From Acridotheres tristis (Eukaryota > Chordata > Aves > Passeriformes > Sturnidae), in NCBI GenBank assembly GCA_037013685.1, contig CM072887.1:46303154-46367153 (forward strand): 64,000 bases of DNA, read 5' to 3'. This document shows, in pieces, positions 40,588 through 54,895 of the stretch. The translations under genes and the position numbers were made by a program. Position 1 is the first letter of the stretch. The number at the start of each line of letters is the position of its first letter. Below the pieces are notes generated by a model. The model ran no database searches, was not told the origin of the DNA, and was given only the letters and a program-made list of their open reading frames with translations.

Positions 40588-43500
40588 CATTGAAGGGCAT
40601 CTAGAGCAAGCAAGCTCCATATTAAGACCAGTTAATTTAAGGTCAATATAAAGGCCATCTGTTACTGTCATGCTGCAGAAACCTGGGGCTTCATCATGAC
40701 TCCTACTTCATGTAACTAAGTCTTCCCAATAATATTCTAAATAAGTGTGTACATTGAACAGGAACAACAGACAAAACCCAACCCACCAAAAACCAGAAAG
40801 AAAAATTAAATATTATGGGCAATGACATAACAAAGCACAAGACTAGAAGTGACAAAAGAAATGTTGATTGCTGGGAAATTTGTAGTAAGAGAAAGACCAA
40901 AGCAGACTGGACACTGTAATTTTCAAGGTAAGAAGCGTTGAGCAAGACTTCATCCTGGAGATGGATAAAATATCTGGAATAAAATACAATCAGCAAAACC
41001 ATAACAAAACCCACAAAGAGAAAGGCAGCAGCAAAGGGACAAAAGAAAAATAAACATAAACAACTAGTAAATGAGACCCACAAGTCCAGAAACCTTGGTG
41101 CCTCTCAATATTGCAGTGCTGCTGTGAGCAACAACAATTCTCGATTTCAATCTAAACGAAATGGCAGTCAAAGCTTTAGACTGGGGAAAAGCTACTGAAG
41201 TCAAACCACTTCAGTTAATTATTTGCTGCTAAGCACTTTCAGTTCTGCTTTGTCACTGCTGCAATCCTGGGGAGAAAGCGCACCGAGCTGCCTGCCTGCA
41301 ACAACCCCAGGGTTTCTTCAGGAAGGGAGCGTGCTCAGTCTTGTCTCCTCTTCTTTCCTCCAGCAAATGTAAATTACGAATGCAAAGCTCCACGAACAAA
41401 TCACCAAACATCATGTCTTTGCAAATGTCTTTGTGTAAGCAGTATGACTCAGTTTGCTGGTAGGCACTCCAACTAAATTAATTTACCATGTTATGGAAAA
41501 CCTGAGTGAAGTAAAACTTAAGGCGTACAAACACCTGCAAGAGTTTCTAAATGGCTGGGGTTTTGCAGCCAAGACTTGCTTGTTTGGGCAGGTGCTGCCA
41601 CTGTTATCAGAGTGTCCATGGTACAAATTCCTCTGCTCAACTGTCTTCGGCAGGAAAAGCAGCCCAAATTTCTTGGAAACAACCTGCTCTAATCAGGATA
41701 GCAACAAAATGTCTTGACCAAAAACTTCTTTTTTTTCCTTTCCTGCTCTTTGTACCTTAGGGTTTTTTCCCAGGTTATGAGCATAACAGGGTTTAGTTAC
41801 ACCATCTTGAGGCTCTATTAGTACATAAACCATTTCTTTTGAAGTTTTTATTATTTCAGATCCAGTTCTAACACAAACTTCTCAATATTACTGTCTCTTA
41901 TTCAAGGTTATGTGCAGTCTGTGAATAAGTGCATGCCAATGGATACAGAACGAGTTGTCAATTACACAAGGTTTTGTTGAAAAACAAGTGAAATAAAAAT
42001 TGTACCTTAGTAAATGTAGTTGAAACTACAGTCCTTTATGTTACAGTGGACTTTCACATACACCAGCAGGTTCCTCTAATGTAATAGAAATTAGATTAAG
42101 TGTATTGCAACGTGCTCAGCATGCTACTCAGTTCTATGCAGAAACTATGAGTTTATGCACTTCCACTGACTTTCAAAGCAGAAAGAGACACACTGGCATC
42201 AATTTTTATTTCCTATGTCATCTGCTCTTCATTTCACTTACTCTGTGATAATTCTTACATATATATTTTTAATGTAATATTTCAGAGAAATGGAGGGGTT
42301 AGGACAATAAAGTATTTAAGCACATGCCTGGCAATGGTACTAGTGTGTTTAAACCTTGGCATGTTTTTGCATGCTTTACTGCATTAAGTCCTGATCACGC
42401 AGGACAGTACCAGCAGTAAGACAAGTTAGTAGATAACACAGGATATCTTCATTTTTGTTGCACATGATGCAGGTCCTGTAAAAACTGCAGCTTTAAATTC
42501 ACAGTGCATAAGCTGCAGTTTCTATACAACTACCCAAGCCTTGAGAGGATAGAGATATCTTTTTAAATCTGGAAAAGGAGTAAATCACTTGCTGTCCACA
42601 GCATATCCAGAGGCCGCTCTTTATCAGGGCATCACATCACAAAAGGAAAGAAGACAAGAGGGTGGAAACTGGTTGGTGCTAAGAAAGAGTGGGAGCAGCA
42701 GCAATGATAGGGAGATTACCTGAAGCCTGTTTCATAATTCAACATTCCTGATAAATTCATGGAAATCCTAACAACCATGTATACCCCTTACACATTGAAA
42801 TTCCACGAGGGCTCCTATGACTGCAAAAGTGTATTTAACAGAATTCCTTAGATGTCAAAAATCTACTGATTCTCTGCACTTTTGAAAACAAACTCCAAAT
42901 CTTAATGAAATTGTAATGCCAAAATCTGATTAATTTCTGATTTGAAGCAATGCTTTTTCTTGTGTTTCCCTGTCCTTGAAAAGTACTCAATTCTAACTTC
43001 TTGAAAATAATCCATGGTAAAAGGATATACTATAACAGAGCTTGTTTTTATATTACGTATAGCTTACTATGACTTTTGAAATGACAAAACTTACACTTAA
43101 ATAAAATGATAGAACTGATTTAGCATGATCTTTATCTTTAAACTTATTAAACAGTAACTAATTTGCCTCCCAGCTCTCAGCTTGAATCAGACACTGTTAA
43201 TTACATGAACTCAATTATTAGCCTTTCATATTAACACTTTTGTTTCCTCACTCCTTTGGTATCCTTTAGATCTAATTAAGCGCCCACTCTTTACAGCACA
43301 ACAGCACAACACTTCCCACTGAATGGATTCTCACAACTCTTCTGCATCTGCTCCCCCCCTTGACAAGGCCTTGAAACGCCTGCAAGGATACAAAATGCTG
43401 CTGCTGTTGTTTAGGTACTAAAATGTGAGGTTATCTCAGTAGCTCGCTCCAGTCCCTTTGCTGGCTGTGCAAGATATCTGCTCTAAAAAGTGCTCTTCAT

Positions 43501-46382
43501 GGTCTCTGCCTGTTTGCCACTAAATTAATCTGTTTTCTTTGCACGTCCTTGGCTTCTCTAGCACTGGCATACACTTGTCTTTTATACCATTCCTTTCTAT
43601 CACTTCAAGTCTCAGTGTTAGAGGACAAAAAGACACTTACTGCAAAAAAGAAATTTATTAGATGATCAGAACAAAAAAATGAATTAACTGTTTGCTTTAC
43701 TATCTTGATACCAGCTTCTTTGTAGCTCTAAATATTATTGCAATCATTATTTTAAACAAAATTAAAAATAATCAAATTTTTGGCAAGCACTCCACGTAAA
43801 ATAGGATGAATTACAGAAAGACCACTGTAGTTTTAGGGACAGGCATGCAAGGCTAATTTGAGCCCATTTCTCTTTCCAAATATTTCTCCCATCTCTCCAA
43901 TTCCAGGTATACTACAAAGCAATTAATTTTGATGTCCTTCACACTATGAAAAGGGAAAGCAAAAGTTTTCAGAGAGGAAAAAATTTCCTCCAGAGTTTTT
44001 TCTTCTGCATACTTTGCACTTCACATTGCCTCAAGTGAAATACTTGCCTTTTAGAGCTGTCTTACTATACGCTGTCCTTGTCTCTGTAGGACCTGCTCCC
44101 AAGGGCTTTTTTTCGCAGCTACATATGTAAGAGACACGATTTATGTGGTGACCATGAAACACACAATGTACTGCTATTCCCAGGAAGAGAAAAATTAATC
44201 CCAAATCTCCTCAGTCTTAAGACTATATCTCCCACCAGGACAGCCACTGGTTTCACATCTGTCATACTGCTTTGAACTTTCTCATTGGTACTGCTGAGGA
44301 GCAGATCAGCACCTGAGCAGTAAAAACTGGGAAAAGTATGGTGTGATGGCCAGAAGAGAACAAGGCACAAAGCCCAAACACACAGGAGATTGCTTCAGAA
44401 GATGGCGTTCCTTGAGAGGAAACAGCTGGAGACAAAATCAGCAGCAGTGCAGTGCTGATGTGTCCAAATGAGACTTTACATTACTCAGACTGCTGTGGTC
44501 TTCCAATGGACAGCAAGGCTTTTCCTATTTCTTGCAATAAACTAGCTCAGCACAGTGCAAAGTGACTCAGAATTCATCCAGCAAACCCATAAAGAAAGAG
44601 TCCTCTCTGCTATTTTCACGTGCTCTGGCTGCAAATAGTCTGAACAAGGCCCTCCAGGATTTAGGAGTCTGTATGACCCAGACCATGACATCACAGAAAG
44701 TAAAATGCAGCTATTACTTGATCCAGTTCTGCCTTGAATTGCCAAAAACATTCATAACATGCCTCCCAACGTGCCCAAAGAAAAGAACAAGAATTATCTG
44801 TTAAAAGATAAAAAGGTATGAATCCAAGTGCAAAACCCAAACCCACCATAAACACAGCACAGAAACTGTACAGTGTTTTGCCTCTCACTTTCTGTGAATG
44901 GCACTTCCAAAACAGCAAGAAGAACATCTACATAATAAAGATACTCAGTTCCTCTTCTAGTTCTGCTACTGGCTTTCTGTATTATTTCAGGAAGTTACTT
45001 AAATTCTTTGCATCTCGATCTATTTGCCAGAAAATAAGAATTTTTACCTACTGTATTTCACAGGTTTGTCAAAACTGCCAACACACCTCAGAAAAGACAT
45101 ATGGAGGTGTAAGTAACTGGAATCACGGTGTACATCTCCTTTCCTTGGTGTCCTGCTTTTGCAGGAGTGGAGAGAACTCTGCTACAGCAACCACCTCCTT
45201 GCCAAAACCAGTCTTGAAAGCCACTGGTGGGATGATCGCTGAGAAAGTAATCACAAAACACTCTGTGACTCTCTCCCACTCAGTACCACACAAACTTCTC
45301 TCTGTAATCCTAGAGGGATGCGTACCCAGTGTTTCTCCCAGCGTATTTTCATTAGTCAGACTAGATTTTAATTAGACCTGCACACTAAAGGGCTAGCTGT
45401 CTCTAGTGGTCTGAGAAAGCAGAAAGAGACAACACAGAGAGAAAGGAGCTATTTTGAAACTAGTCTTTATGAAAGCAAAGTTGGCAAAAACCCAGCAAAC
45501 AGATAAAGTCATGTCGAGTAGGTTAAATAGTTCACCCTGCCTTATTAATTGCATGGCTACTCTCAGGTCCTTGATTTCTACAGTAAATAAACATTTTGAA
45601 AAAGTAAATGGGGAAAACAAAAGCGTACAACTGGTTTTTTAATAACATTCTAAGTCCCTGAAAACTCGTTTTTCTCAATTTTCCCTGCTTAATTAAAAGA
45701 GTGTTTGACAAATTGAGATAACATCTCTAATTGCTACAATTTTTAATAAATGCAGCAATTCATAATTTGCTCTTTCTCAGCTGTATCTGTGATTCTGGAT
45801 ATACACTCACGAGCAGCCCTGTAGACTTCATGGACTGTGACTAGAAACACACAAAAACCTCAAATGAATTATCTAACCTAATTTTCATCCTCAAGCTTCC
45901 TGTGTTTTGAAAAAAAAAATTTAGTAATTGTGCTCTGAAAGCAGACTTTGAGGAGAATGTGTCAGCAGTTAGCACTGCGCCCCTAATTAAACCAATATAT
46001 TTATAGTCTCTGTAAATTCCCTCTGAAGCTATAATGTAATGCTTCTATATGTCAATTTCCTAGTATACACAAATGTTTTCAAATTATCAGCACTGCCTTG
46101 CTGACTACTTAAGATAAGGCCCTCATCTAGCAATGCAAAGGAGACTTAGGCTCTGTCATGCATTAATGAGAAATGGGAGCCATTCACAGAGAGCTTTCTG
46201 CTCCTCCAGAAAAATCTCTCCTGACTGCATAAATATGTTACCTTTTGTATATCAATTAAAGGGACAGCATCATGAATATATTTTTATTTTCCTTCTTCTG
46301 ACTTAGTACCTCTTAAACAGCATGTCCTTAATTTTTGTGGCAACACCTTCAAATGCTAATTTAGCTTCCTTTGGTTAAATGC

Positions 46383-46412
46383 TGCTTTCTGCACTCTCAA
46401 GTGCAGAAAGCA
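46383..46412. repeat. Perfect inverted repeat, 13-bp arms, 4-nt loop
   Basis: The arm tgctttctgcact is followed by ctca and the exact complement agtgcagaaagca. It is the strongest short hairpin I found in the window, with balanced base content. It lies in intron 2. The stem stops sharply on both sides, so it is far shorter than a microRNA precursor. Confidence 0.85.
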
Positions 46413-49400
46413 CATATGAATGAATGTCCTGAAATTTTCATGAAGTTCAGAGAATGAATATTGCTACAATTCAACATCTGAAAGCTTAATTTACTTTCTT
46501 GCAATGTTGAGAAAATTTGTCTTGGCAAATGAAAACCCAGGAGTGGTCCACAGCAAACTGTTAAGAGAATGGGGAAACCAAAACCAGCAGAACATCCTGT
46601 ATGCCAAACACCAGGCAGATCCACTTGCTGTGTTATTTCTCAGTGTCACTAAAGAGACATCATTTGTCATTACTCAAATCCAGTCAATTCCACTGTTTCA
46701 CCACAGGCTTGTTCCATCCCCAATCAAGAAAATTATCTTTGTCAGTAGATGCTACATAAAAGCCAAACATTTCCAAAAAATAACTTAACATCTGAATGTC
46801 TCTGTTAAACTCTCTGTAAAATGGATATTTTAGCATTCAATGCAGAGATGCAAATCATATGTAATAATCTGTCTGCCTACACAGCAACACCACAGTACCA
46901 AGAGAAAACTCCTATAAAGTCTGTCCTCTTCAGAGCAATCATAAACCACTACCTGAAAATGTGTTTTCAGAAAGAGATGTCTTGATGACGAAGAACAGAA
47001 GGTATGTTATGTGACATGTCCTTGCACTTCTAAAATGATTTTTACAGACAAATCAAATGAGCACAGCAGAAATCTGCCTTCCTGCATGGTTTTAAAGTTT
47101 TGATGGAGAACAGTATTTTCCAGAGGAAAGGAAGGGGGGCGTTGGTGGGGAAATATGAAAGTAATTTCAGCAGGAGTTTGTGAATAGGGTATTTTTTCAT
47201 ATTAATGAAAACCAGATCATAAAATAGTCTGTGAACTAAGAAATTGACAGACAATATATTAAAAATTCTATTAAATATACAAAGCCACACATAATAGGAA
47301 TTTATATGTATTTATGTATATAAATAATTACATAAAAACTGTATTAAAAACAATAAGAGTTTTCCCCATCATAAGCTATGCTCAGGATATTGCTTTTGAA
47401 ACAATAAAAAATAAGTCAGGATTCTAAAATGAAGTTCCATAGAACAACAGAATGTCTGACAAGGGAAAACAAGTTAAACAAATAATTTTGTATCACAAAG
47501 CTATTACATAATGTAAATCTGTGCAATATAGTTTGTAGTTTGATTTCAAAGTCATGGGGCACAGGAAGAATGCAACTGTGTTCAGTTTACAAATGTCTCA
47601 GGAAAATTTCAAAGCATATACAAAACAGGTGGTATTAATATTACATAAAATTGAGAAAAAAATAACCCACTTAATTTTACAGGTCAATTCTTTTGAAAGG
47701 AAGGTTGGATAACAGTTGTCTTACAGCCTGAGTTGATTTCTTAATTTTCAAGCAATAAATAAGGCCTTCAGGGTTCAAGCTCAAGTAATTAATTATTAAA
47801 TTTATGGAAGGCTCTACTACAAAAATCAATAAATGGTGACTAAAGAAGGCATTATGAATAAAACAACTTCATAATACTGGTAACTCCACTTGAAAGGATG
47901 GCAAAATTTTCTACATAACAAGTACATGCCAAATCAATCCATGTAATATAATTTGCATTGAACAAACTACTTAGCATTTTGCACATGACCTCTGTGTTGA
48001 GACACCTTAAGTTATCTTCCATTTTTGTGCAAGGCCACATGTAGATACAGGACTTTTTCTGGATCCTCCACTGTCACTCTTACAGACTGACCCTTTCCTG
48101 CAAATATCCACAGCGACATATACTTTTCAGAAGGAGCGATAAAAACACCTCCATCAGTGAAGATGTAATGGGCTTGAGCAATTAAAAACAAATTCTTGTC
48201 AAAGCTAGTGAAATCTATATGAATACTTACATATTGGTTCACACATACATATTAGATCAGTAAGTATTTTCTAGATCTCCGGTGAAAGATCAAATGAGAA
48301 AGGTGCACAGAAGAGACTGTTGCCTGCTTCATTTAAGGCTCCATTCAAAAGAAATGAACAAGTCAATCCACCACCACTTATAGGGAAATAACTGAAAAAG
48401 CAGGTTATTCTGTCTAATGTTTGGGAATCAGATGTTGTGTAATATGAAAAACTGACAGGTACTGCATTTAAACAGAATTACCCAGACAAAGACATTCAGG
48501 GTAGGGAACATCTTGGGAGCTAACAGGTTGGCTAAAAAGGATGCAGGGATTACAGTGAATCACGAGGTAAGCACAAGCTTTAGTATCATACAATTACCAT
48601 TGTATTACAGATATTACGAATGCTAAAACAGCTTGCCTAAGGAGACAGTGGAATTAATATGGAAGGACAATTTAAAGACAGGTCTGATCAGCATGATAAG
48701 GACAGCTGAAGCTGTCTTGGGGCAAAGGAGGCATCAGGTGATTTCTCGAAATTATAATGTAAAGCCAAGGTAAATTCCATGAAATAGGATAGCACTTAAA
48801 ATAGGTTTGGTAACACACCTTCAACCACAATAAAAAAATTCAGATATTGTTGTATTTATGTTTCACTTCTGGTTTTTGCATTTCACACATAACTACAACA
48901 GAATTTCCACTCCTCCTTTTGCAATAACTGGAAATTTTATCCCAGAGCAGGTGCTGCAGACTTAATCTGGTGTAGCTGAAATGTAGACTGCTTATGGTGA
49001 TGTCTAATCCAAAGCTGTAAGCAGAGAAGTTAAATAAACAGCTTCACTTTTCATTTAGTCTGTGTTTCAAGAGACATTTTACATGTGCACTACTCTCAAC
49101 TCACTAGTCTTCAAGGGATTGCATTTGCATAGATTTCTGATCTTTTCTATTCTTTCTATTGCTATTCTGCAGAAGTAGCATAGCTGGTTGCACAAAATCA
49201 CTGCTCTCCAAGAGGTAACAACATCCAAACCAGGGAGACAAATACAAGAAAGAATAAGAACTGTAGAAGGTTGGAAAAAAAGTAGGGTGTAGGAGGTGCC
49301 CAAGGAAAACAAAATGATGCATGTGGGAGAAAAGGTGCTGTAAGGACTTTGAGTACTGAAGAGAGAAAATTTGTGATACTTTGAAAAGATGCATGGGCAG

Positions 49401-52400
49401 AGTAAAATGAGGAAGGCAGGAGGGCACAGGCTGAGCTGCTAAGGAATGGGATGAAAGGGGAAGATGATAGTGACTAGTAATAAGAACAGCCTAGAGAACA
49501 AACATGGTGTCATGGAAGGACAGTCAGTAGAGAAAAAACATAGAGGGGCCTCTGTAACTTCCTGTCTCTTGTAACAAGGCAGTACAGAGGCAATACCTGA
49601 GCTCTCACTCAGGGCTAAATGTGATTAACCTAGAACAATGTGGCTTCCTCAGGTATTTTATCCTCTATCTGCTCTGGGAAACAGGCTGGTGATCAAAGCC
49701 TTTCATCTGCCACTTAGCTGCTCTGACACAGCGGTGGAAATAAAAGTCTTATGCTCAGACCCAGAGATAAATAATCCATAACATTCCCCATTTGGAAAAT
49801 ATCTTGCCACTCAACATAACTGCATTTGTGTTGATCTGAAGCTGCCGATAAGAGAAAGGGAACAAAGATTGATATGCTTGTGTTTCAAGAAATGTCTTTC
49901 TTCTGCGTAACCCTTTTCTGCAGGCTTATAAATTCTTGCTCAAAAGAGCTGACCATGTTCCGAAGGTAATGAACCAGAATAAGAAACAGATCTGACTTCT
50001 GTAAGCCTTGCTCACCTGTCCAGTCCTGAGACGAGCAACAGCAGGTAAGACCAGGATAAGCAATGTGATTCATGCCAAGTAAAGTTAATATTCTTAGTAT
50101 GAAGCATACGATGATTTTTTGCACACTCTTACTATAGATATTGAACTCTACCCTGACCAGGGACATGGACAATCAGCAGGTCCCTTAAAAACTTCTAATA
50201 GGCCACTCTTAAAAAAAGGTGCTATTAAAAATACATTAAATACTTGAGACTTGTGCTTCATTTTGTTTTCATTCCACTGTTCAGACAGCTTAAAGAGCAA
50301 TTTATGTAAGACACCCTTTTAGATTTCCAAATCTCCTGTTTCTATTAGGTGTGAAGGGAAAAAAATGTGCCATTTCCCTGCAGTTAAAAAGGTGAGACAA
50401 AACACAGCTCATTTTGTATCATTCCATTTTGGATGGGTTTGGGCTATGAATAATCTATGTGCTACGGGGTCAGCATTTCTGTGTTATAAATATCTCATTA
50501 CACAATTTATTGCCACGAGACTATATGCATTTCTATGGAAAAGGAATTAGATAAACACTGCCACCTAATTTTTAGGATTTACTCACTGACCAAGTATCTC
50601 TCCCTGCAAGTAAATGAAGTTGCTAACATTCAAGGTGCTCAATTACAAGGAATTGCATTAGCAGTAGGAATTAGAATGGCACTGGCTAATATGTAAGATT
50701 AAATTCAGATTTTTTTTTTCTAAGATGGAAGTTGTTAGGCCTCAGCTCATGGCAAACTTGTGATCTTATACAGAAAATATTCCTGTTTTCAAGACTGATA
50801 TGGGGTGAAAAGGACTGTGGTCATAAAATGATAAAGGGAAATAGATGTAACAAAAAATACAAAAAAGAAACATGTCCCAGAGATTATGAAAAAAATTCAA
50901 GAACACTAACTTTTTACAGTTTATTGGCAGAGATTTGAAAAGTGCTGTGATAATCTCTAAAGAAAGCTTTCATACTTGTAGAGCTGCTACTGTGCAACCA
51001 GAAATATCCTTTCAAAGGAATCATCTCACAGTATGTCAACAATAATGAATTATAAAACATTCTTCCGCACTAGGAGGAACTCAAGATTCAACAGAGAAGA
51101 ATTAAAGAAACCATTTATGTGAAAGGCTGAAAGGAAACAACAGGTAATCTGCTGTAAGGCCAATGGTGATGTCTTGCCCAAACTATACCCCTGTCAACAA
51201 AGGCCTCTATAGGATAATGCTTGTTTTAGAAATGTAAATAGTTTCAATCAGAAGAATCTCAATGGATCACTAAGAAGAGAAAATCAATTGTGTTCACACT
51301 ATTTAGGGAAAACAATAATATTTCCTGTTGCATGTAGCATGGATATAGAGGAAAACACAGTTTGTTTCCCACCATACTTTGCTATGCTTCCCCTGAAAGT
51401 GACTTTTGGCAAAATGCCATCTCCTTCAACTTCATTGCAGACCTCAGATGTTCTGTATCATTCACTCAGACAAAACGTCTTCCTGCTTTCCTTTCCATTT
51501 GCTGACTGAACTATGGTCAGGAAGGTATTTCTATTTTTGTAATTTTAAAAAGCAAAAGAAATGCATTTAGGATGCAAACCTTAGGGACACTCCCTAAGGA
51601 GTGCCCTTCCACTGCTCCAAGTGAAGCTATGATAAAGAAGATACCTTCTGTATTCTTGGGTTTTTCACTGAACTTCTGCAGTTTATTCTTAAACATTAAC
51701 AGTTTTAATTCCCTCTGTCATTTTGTGAAGCTGAACTCAGACAGGGCTAACGTCAATTTTATTCTTTTGTCCCTAGGTGTTTTCAGGTGTATAAAACACT
51801 CTAAGAAAAAAACTATTAAACCTTTCCATGATTTTGATCTTCAATTCTTTCATTTCTCTTTTCTCATTAGTTTCATCTTGGAGCTTGAAAAGGTCCAGAG
51901 CAACCTATTTGTAGCGGCAGTCAGAACCTTGACTGTGGCTCACCATTTCTCCTGCAGTACCTATAATGAAAAGGTCAAAACGGCTATTCAAAATCTCCTC
52001 CTTTGACCTTGTGCCTCATCAAATCATGCTTGCATTATGGCCAGTGACCATGACAGATTCACAGAGAAAGAGTGCACTGGTCAGTGAAGACGTTTCTAGC
52101 AAGAAGTGCCAACCATTCTAGCTCTAAATAACATTTTTTGTGCCTTAAAATGACCAGTTGTGCTATGTTACTGTGGTTTTTTTAGTTATTACTTATTATC
52201 ACAAGTTATGTTGCACCATTGCAATATTCTGGTCCATGCAGACAGTTCAGGACTCACATAAGCGCAAGAATCTTGCTGCCTTCCAGCTCTTTTCACCCTT
52301 TGCAGCCACAAGAGTGCGTAACATGTTCTTCTTTACTCCAGCTTAGTTTTCTAGCGACCTACTCACCCAGCCTTCTAACACTTCACTCCTTACCCTCGCA

Positions 52401-53374
52401 AGCAAGCAATGACCAAACCTCCTTTGTCCTCTTCTTCCACCTGACATGTAGTCGAAAGTAGCAAATGCACTGAGAAGTGCCAGCTCCTGGGGCACCTGCT
52501 CCTGATGCTCTCGGACTCCTTACCCCACACTTTTTGCCCCAAAGTTGAGGCTTCTTCTTTGAGCACATAACATCTCCTGTGCCTCAAAAAATCCAAAATC
52601 CAAACAAAACCTAGAAGAGTGGAAAAAACTGAGCAGGAAGCCCTGAAAAAGACAAGTCCACGTGCCAACAAAAGTTACATTTACCTTTCCTCCTAATGTC
52701 TTTTTCTACCTTCAGACCAAAATTTCAGCTAGAAAACTTGATGGCTACTTAGTTTCTGTAAAAATTGTTTATCTTATCCAACATGTAAAATACTGAAAAG
52801 AATGTATTTAATTTGCCTATCTACATGTTTTTAATAACGTGTGTTCCATAGCTAAATATGCCCTGTCATTCAGTCATGGAAAGCTTTATGAGATATTTCA
52901 TATTTCCATGCTACTAAATACAAGTGTAGAGTTGATGCAATTCTTAGTGTTACTCCATTCCCACTGTTTAAAGAAAATTTGAAGAACATTAACATTTCTT
53001 AGCAAATTAAGATGACTGCTACAAAACATCTGTATATATTTCAAGAGCAAAGGTGTGAGTTTTCAGGTACCACCTGCAATTCAACAGCCACAAAAACACT
53101 AACCCACTAAGGCTAAACATAACTCAGCTCAAAAGGAGGAAAAGCAAAGAAATGCTCATCTAGCCTAGCATTAAGCTAGTCTTGCTGCTAACTTGAGAGG
53201 CTACTCAAAGAAAAAGAGATCAAGGGAGATAATTCTTCCACTATTGTCTCTCCTACAAACAAAACATTATCCAAACTAATTATGGAGTAAAAAAAAGCAA
53301 TCAAGAAAAATAAATTTGAATTTTGCTAGAGTGTCAGTAGTTCAGTTCCTTTTTAAAGTATCATTCTGATGTGA

Positions 53375-53455
53375 AGTAACCAAAATATATAAAATAATTA
53401 AAAACATATGAATATAATTATATTATTATTTATTTTACATATAAATGTAGAATAT
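53375..53455. repeat. AT-rich low-complexity tract
   Basis: About 80 bp are almost pure A and T, with runs such as attatattattatttatttt. No function is visible. Confidence 0.6.
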
Positions 53456-54732
53456 AAAAATTTTAAAAGTGTCAAAAAACACTGGGCTAATATTCACATT
53501 CCTACTCCATTCCTGTTGAACCATGTTTAAAATATTTGAAATTTTAACCTGCAAGTTAAAAAGAAGAGATTCACTAACTTTGTGAAGATGCCTACCTGGA
53601 AGATGAGACATTGCTATTCCCATTGCTACACCAGGAACTGTTTAGATATGTGAACATGGCTAATGAACAGATAAGGTTAAGACAGAATATTAAATTGCAA
53701 AGCACTGTGCTTCAAGATAAGGGTTAAATAAATTTCCTCAGGCAGAGTGAAGAACCAAACTTTGCTTTTCTACAGCAGTGGATCAAACCACCACCTCCTA
53801 CTACTTTGCACACCATGCCCTTCATCTCACACTTTCCCACAGGTGTTCAAAATGAAGTATCTCATTTAGGGTTTAACAAGAGCATCTTTATCACTCATCA
53901 CCAATTGACATTATGCCAGTGAAATTAACACGTTGAAGAAACCAAATCTCTTCCACAGCACCTCTGCATTTCTATTATCCTCGCCATATGTCAGACAATT
54001 ATTTCAAGTAGAGGCAGGATGGTAGGAAGGAGAGATGGCTGGCAGTCAGCTACTGACCAAGAGGACTAGACTCTTCATCAGACCTCCACATTCCACTGCA
54101 AAGGGAAGTTGCCAGACCAGAAACACTGTACAGTCTGGCACAATTTTGAATTTTTGTGTTTTTAAAAGTGTGGTCTAATGGACTGGATTTGACGTTTGAG
54201 CTGCAAGGCACCCATAGCGTCTATCATGCACTGCTTCACCGGCCTGTTTACACCTACACTGGGGCACACCTCTAGGTATTATTACCTTGTTCCGAACTTA
54301 CTATAAATTTCAGGTTACTCTGTTGCGAATTTAGCTTCAGAGGAGGAATTAGGGAATTACACAGCTAAATCCTCAGCAGCAGCTGAATCTCAGGGAGGTG
54401 AGGCCAAATAGGCATAATGATACTAAAATTACCAACTTCAAAGGACACAACAAAGGCTAATTAATGTTTTAAAGGGTTTTGAGGGAGGAAAGAGCACAAA
54501 GGAGAAATGAAACTATTTGGTGAGCTTCTGTGTAGGCTAGCAACTGAAGGCTCCAACTATGTAGCTTTCAACAGTTAATCACATGAACAAAATAAAGCTA
54601 CTCTGATGATTGACTTCCTTCTTACTTTCATTTGTGGGACTTTCAGCACCTGGCACATGCTTCAAAACTTTAAAATCTCTCTCTTTTGTCAAAATGGACC
54701 TCAACCGTACCTTAATCTTTTCTGTGCTACCA

Positions 54733-54895
54733 TGACCCTGAGATCAGCTCAGTTGGTTAAAGCCTGGTGCCAAAAAAACCAACAAACAAACCAGCAAAGT
54801 TGTGAGATCAATCCCTTTATGGACTGTTCACTTAAGAGTTGGACTTGATGATCCTTGTGGATCTCTTCCAACTCAGAAGACTCTGATTCTGTGAT
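54733..54895 (+). mobile_element. tRNA-Ile-derived SINE with CR1-like tail (TguSINE1-like)
   Basis: The 5' part contains agctcagttggttaaagc followed by tggtgcc, which matches the D-arm region of tRNA-Ile (A box). The 3' part reads gttggacttgatgatccttg through gtgatctgtg, the CR1-type 3' end that lets a SINE use CR1 reverse transcriptase. The combination matches TguSINE1 of songbirds as I remember it. The region equivalent to the anticodon arm is replaced by an A-rich aac/aaac expansion, and the B box is degenerate (gagatcaatccc instead of ggttcgatccc). It is therefore probably transcriptionally dead, and it is not a tRNA gene. Confidence 0.8.

Noticed and set aside
44818..45375. 185-codon plus-strand open frame in intron 2
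   Set aside because: No recognisable domain, no CpG or promoter context, no splice partners and unremarkable composition. A frame of this length is possible by chance in 64 kb.
48480..48760. Possible ancient CR1 fragment (gcttgcctaaggagacagtgga and flanks)
   Set aside because: Some words resemble CR1 3' sequence, but the match is too diffuse to support without a consensus alignment.
54733..54810. Possible tRNA gene
   Set aside because: The anticodon arm is missing and the B box is degenerate, and a CR1-like tail follows. It is a SINE.
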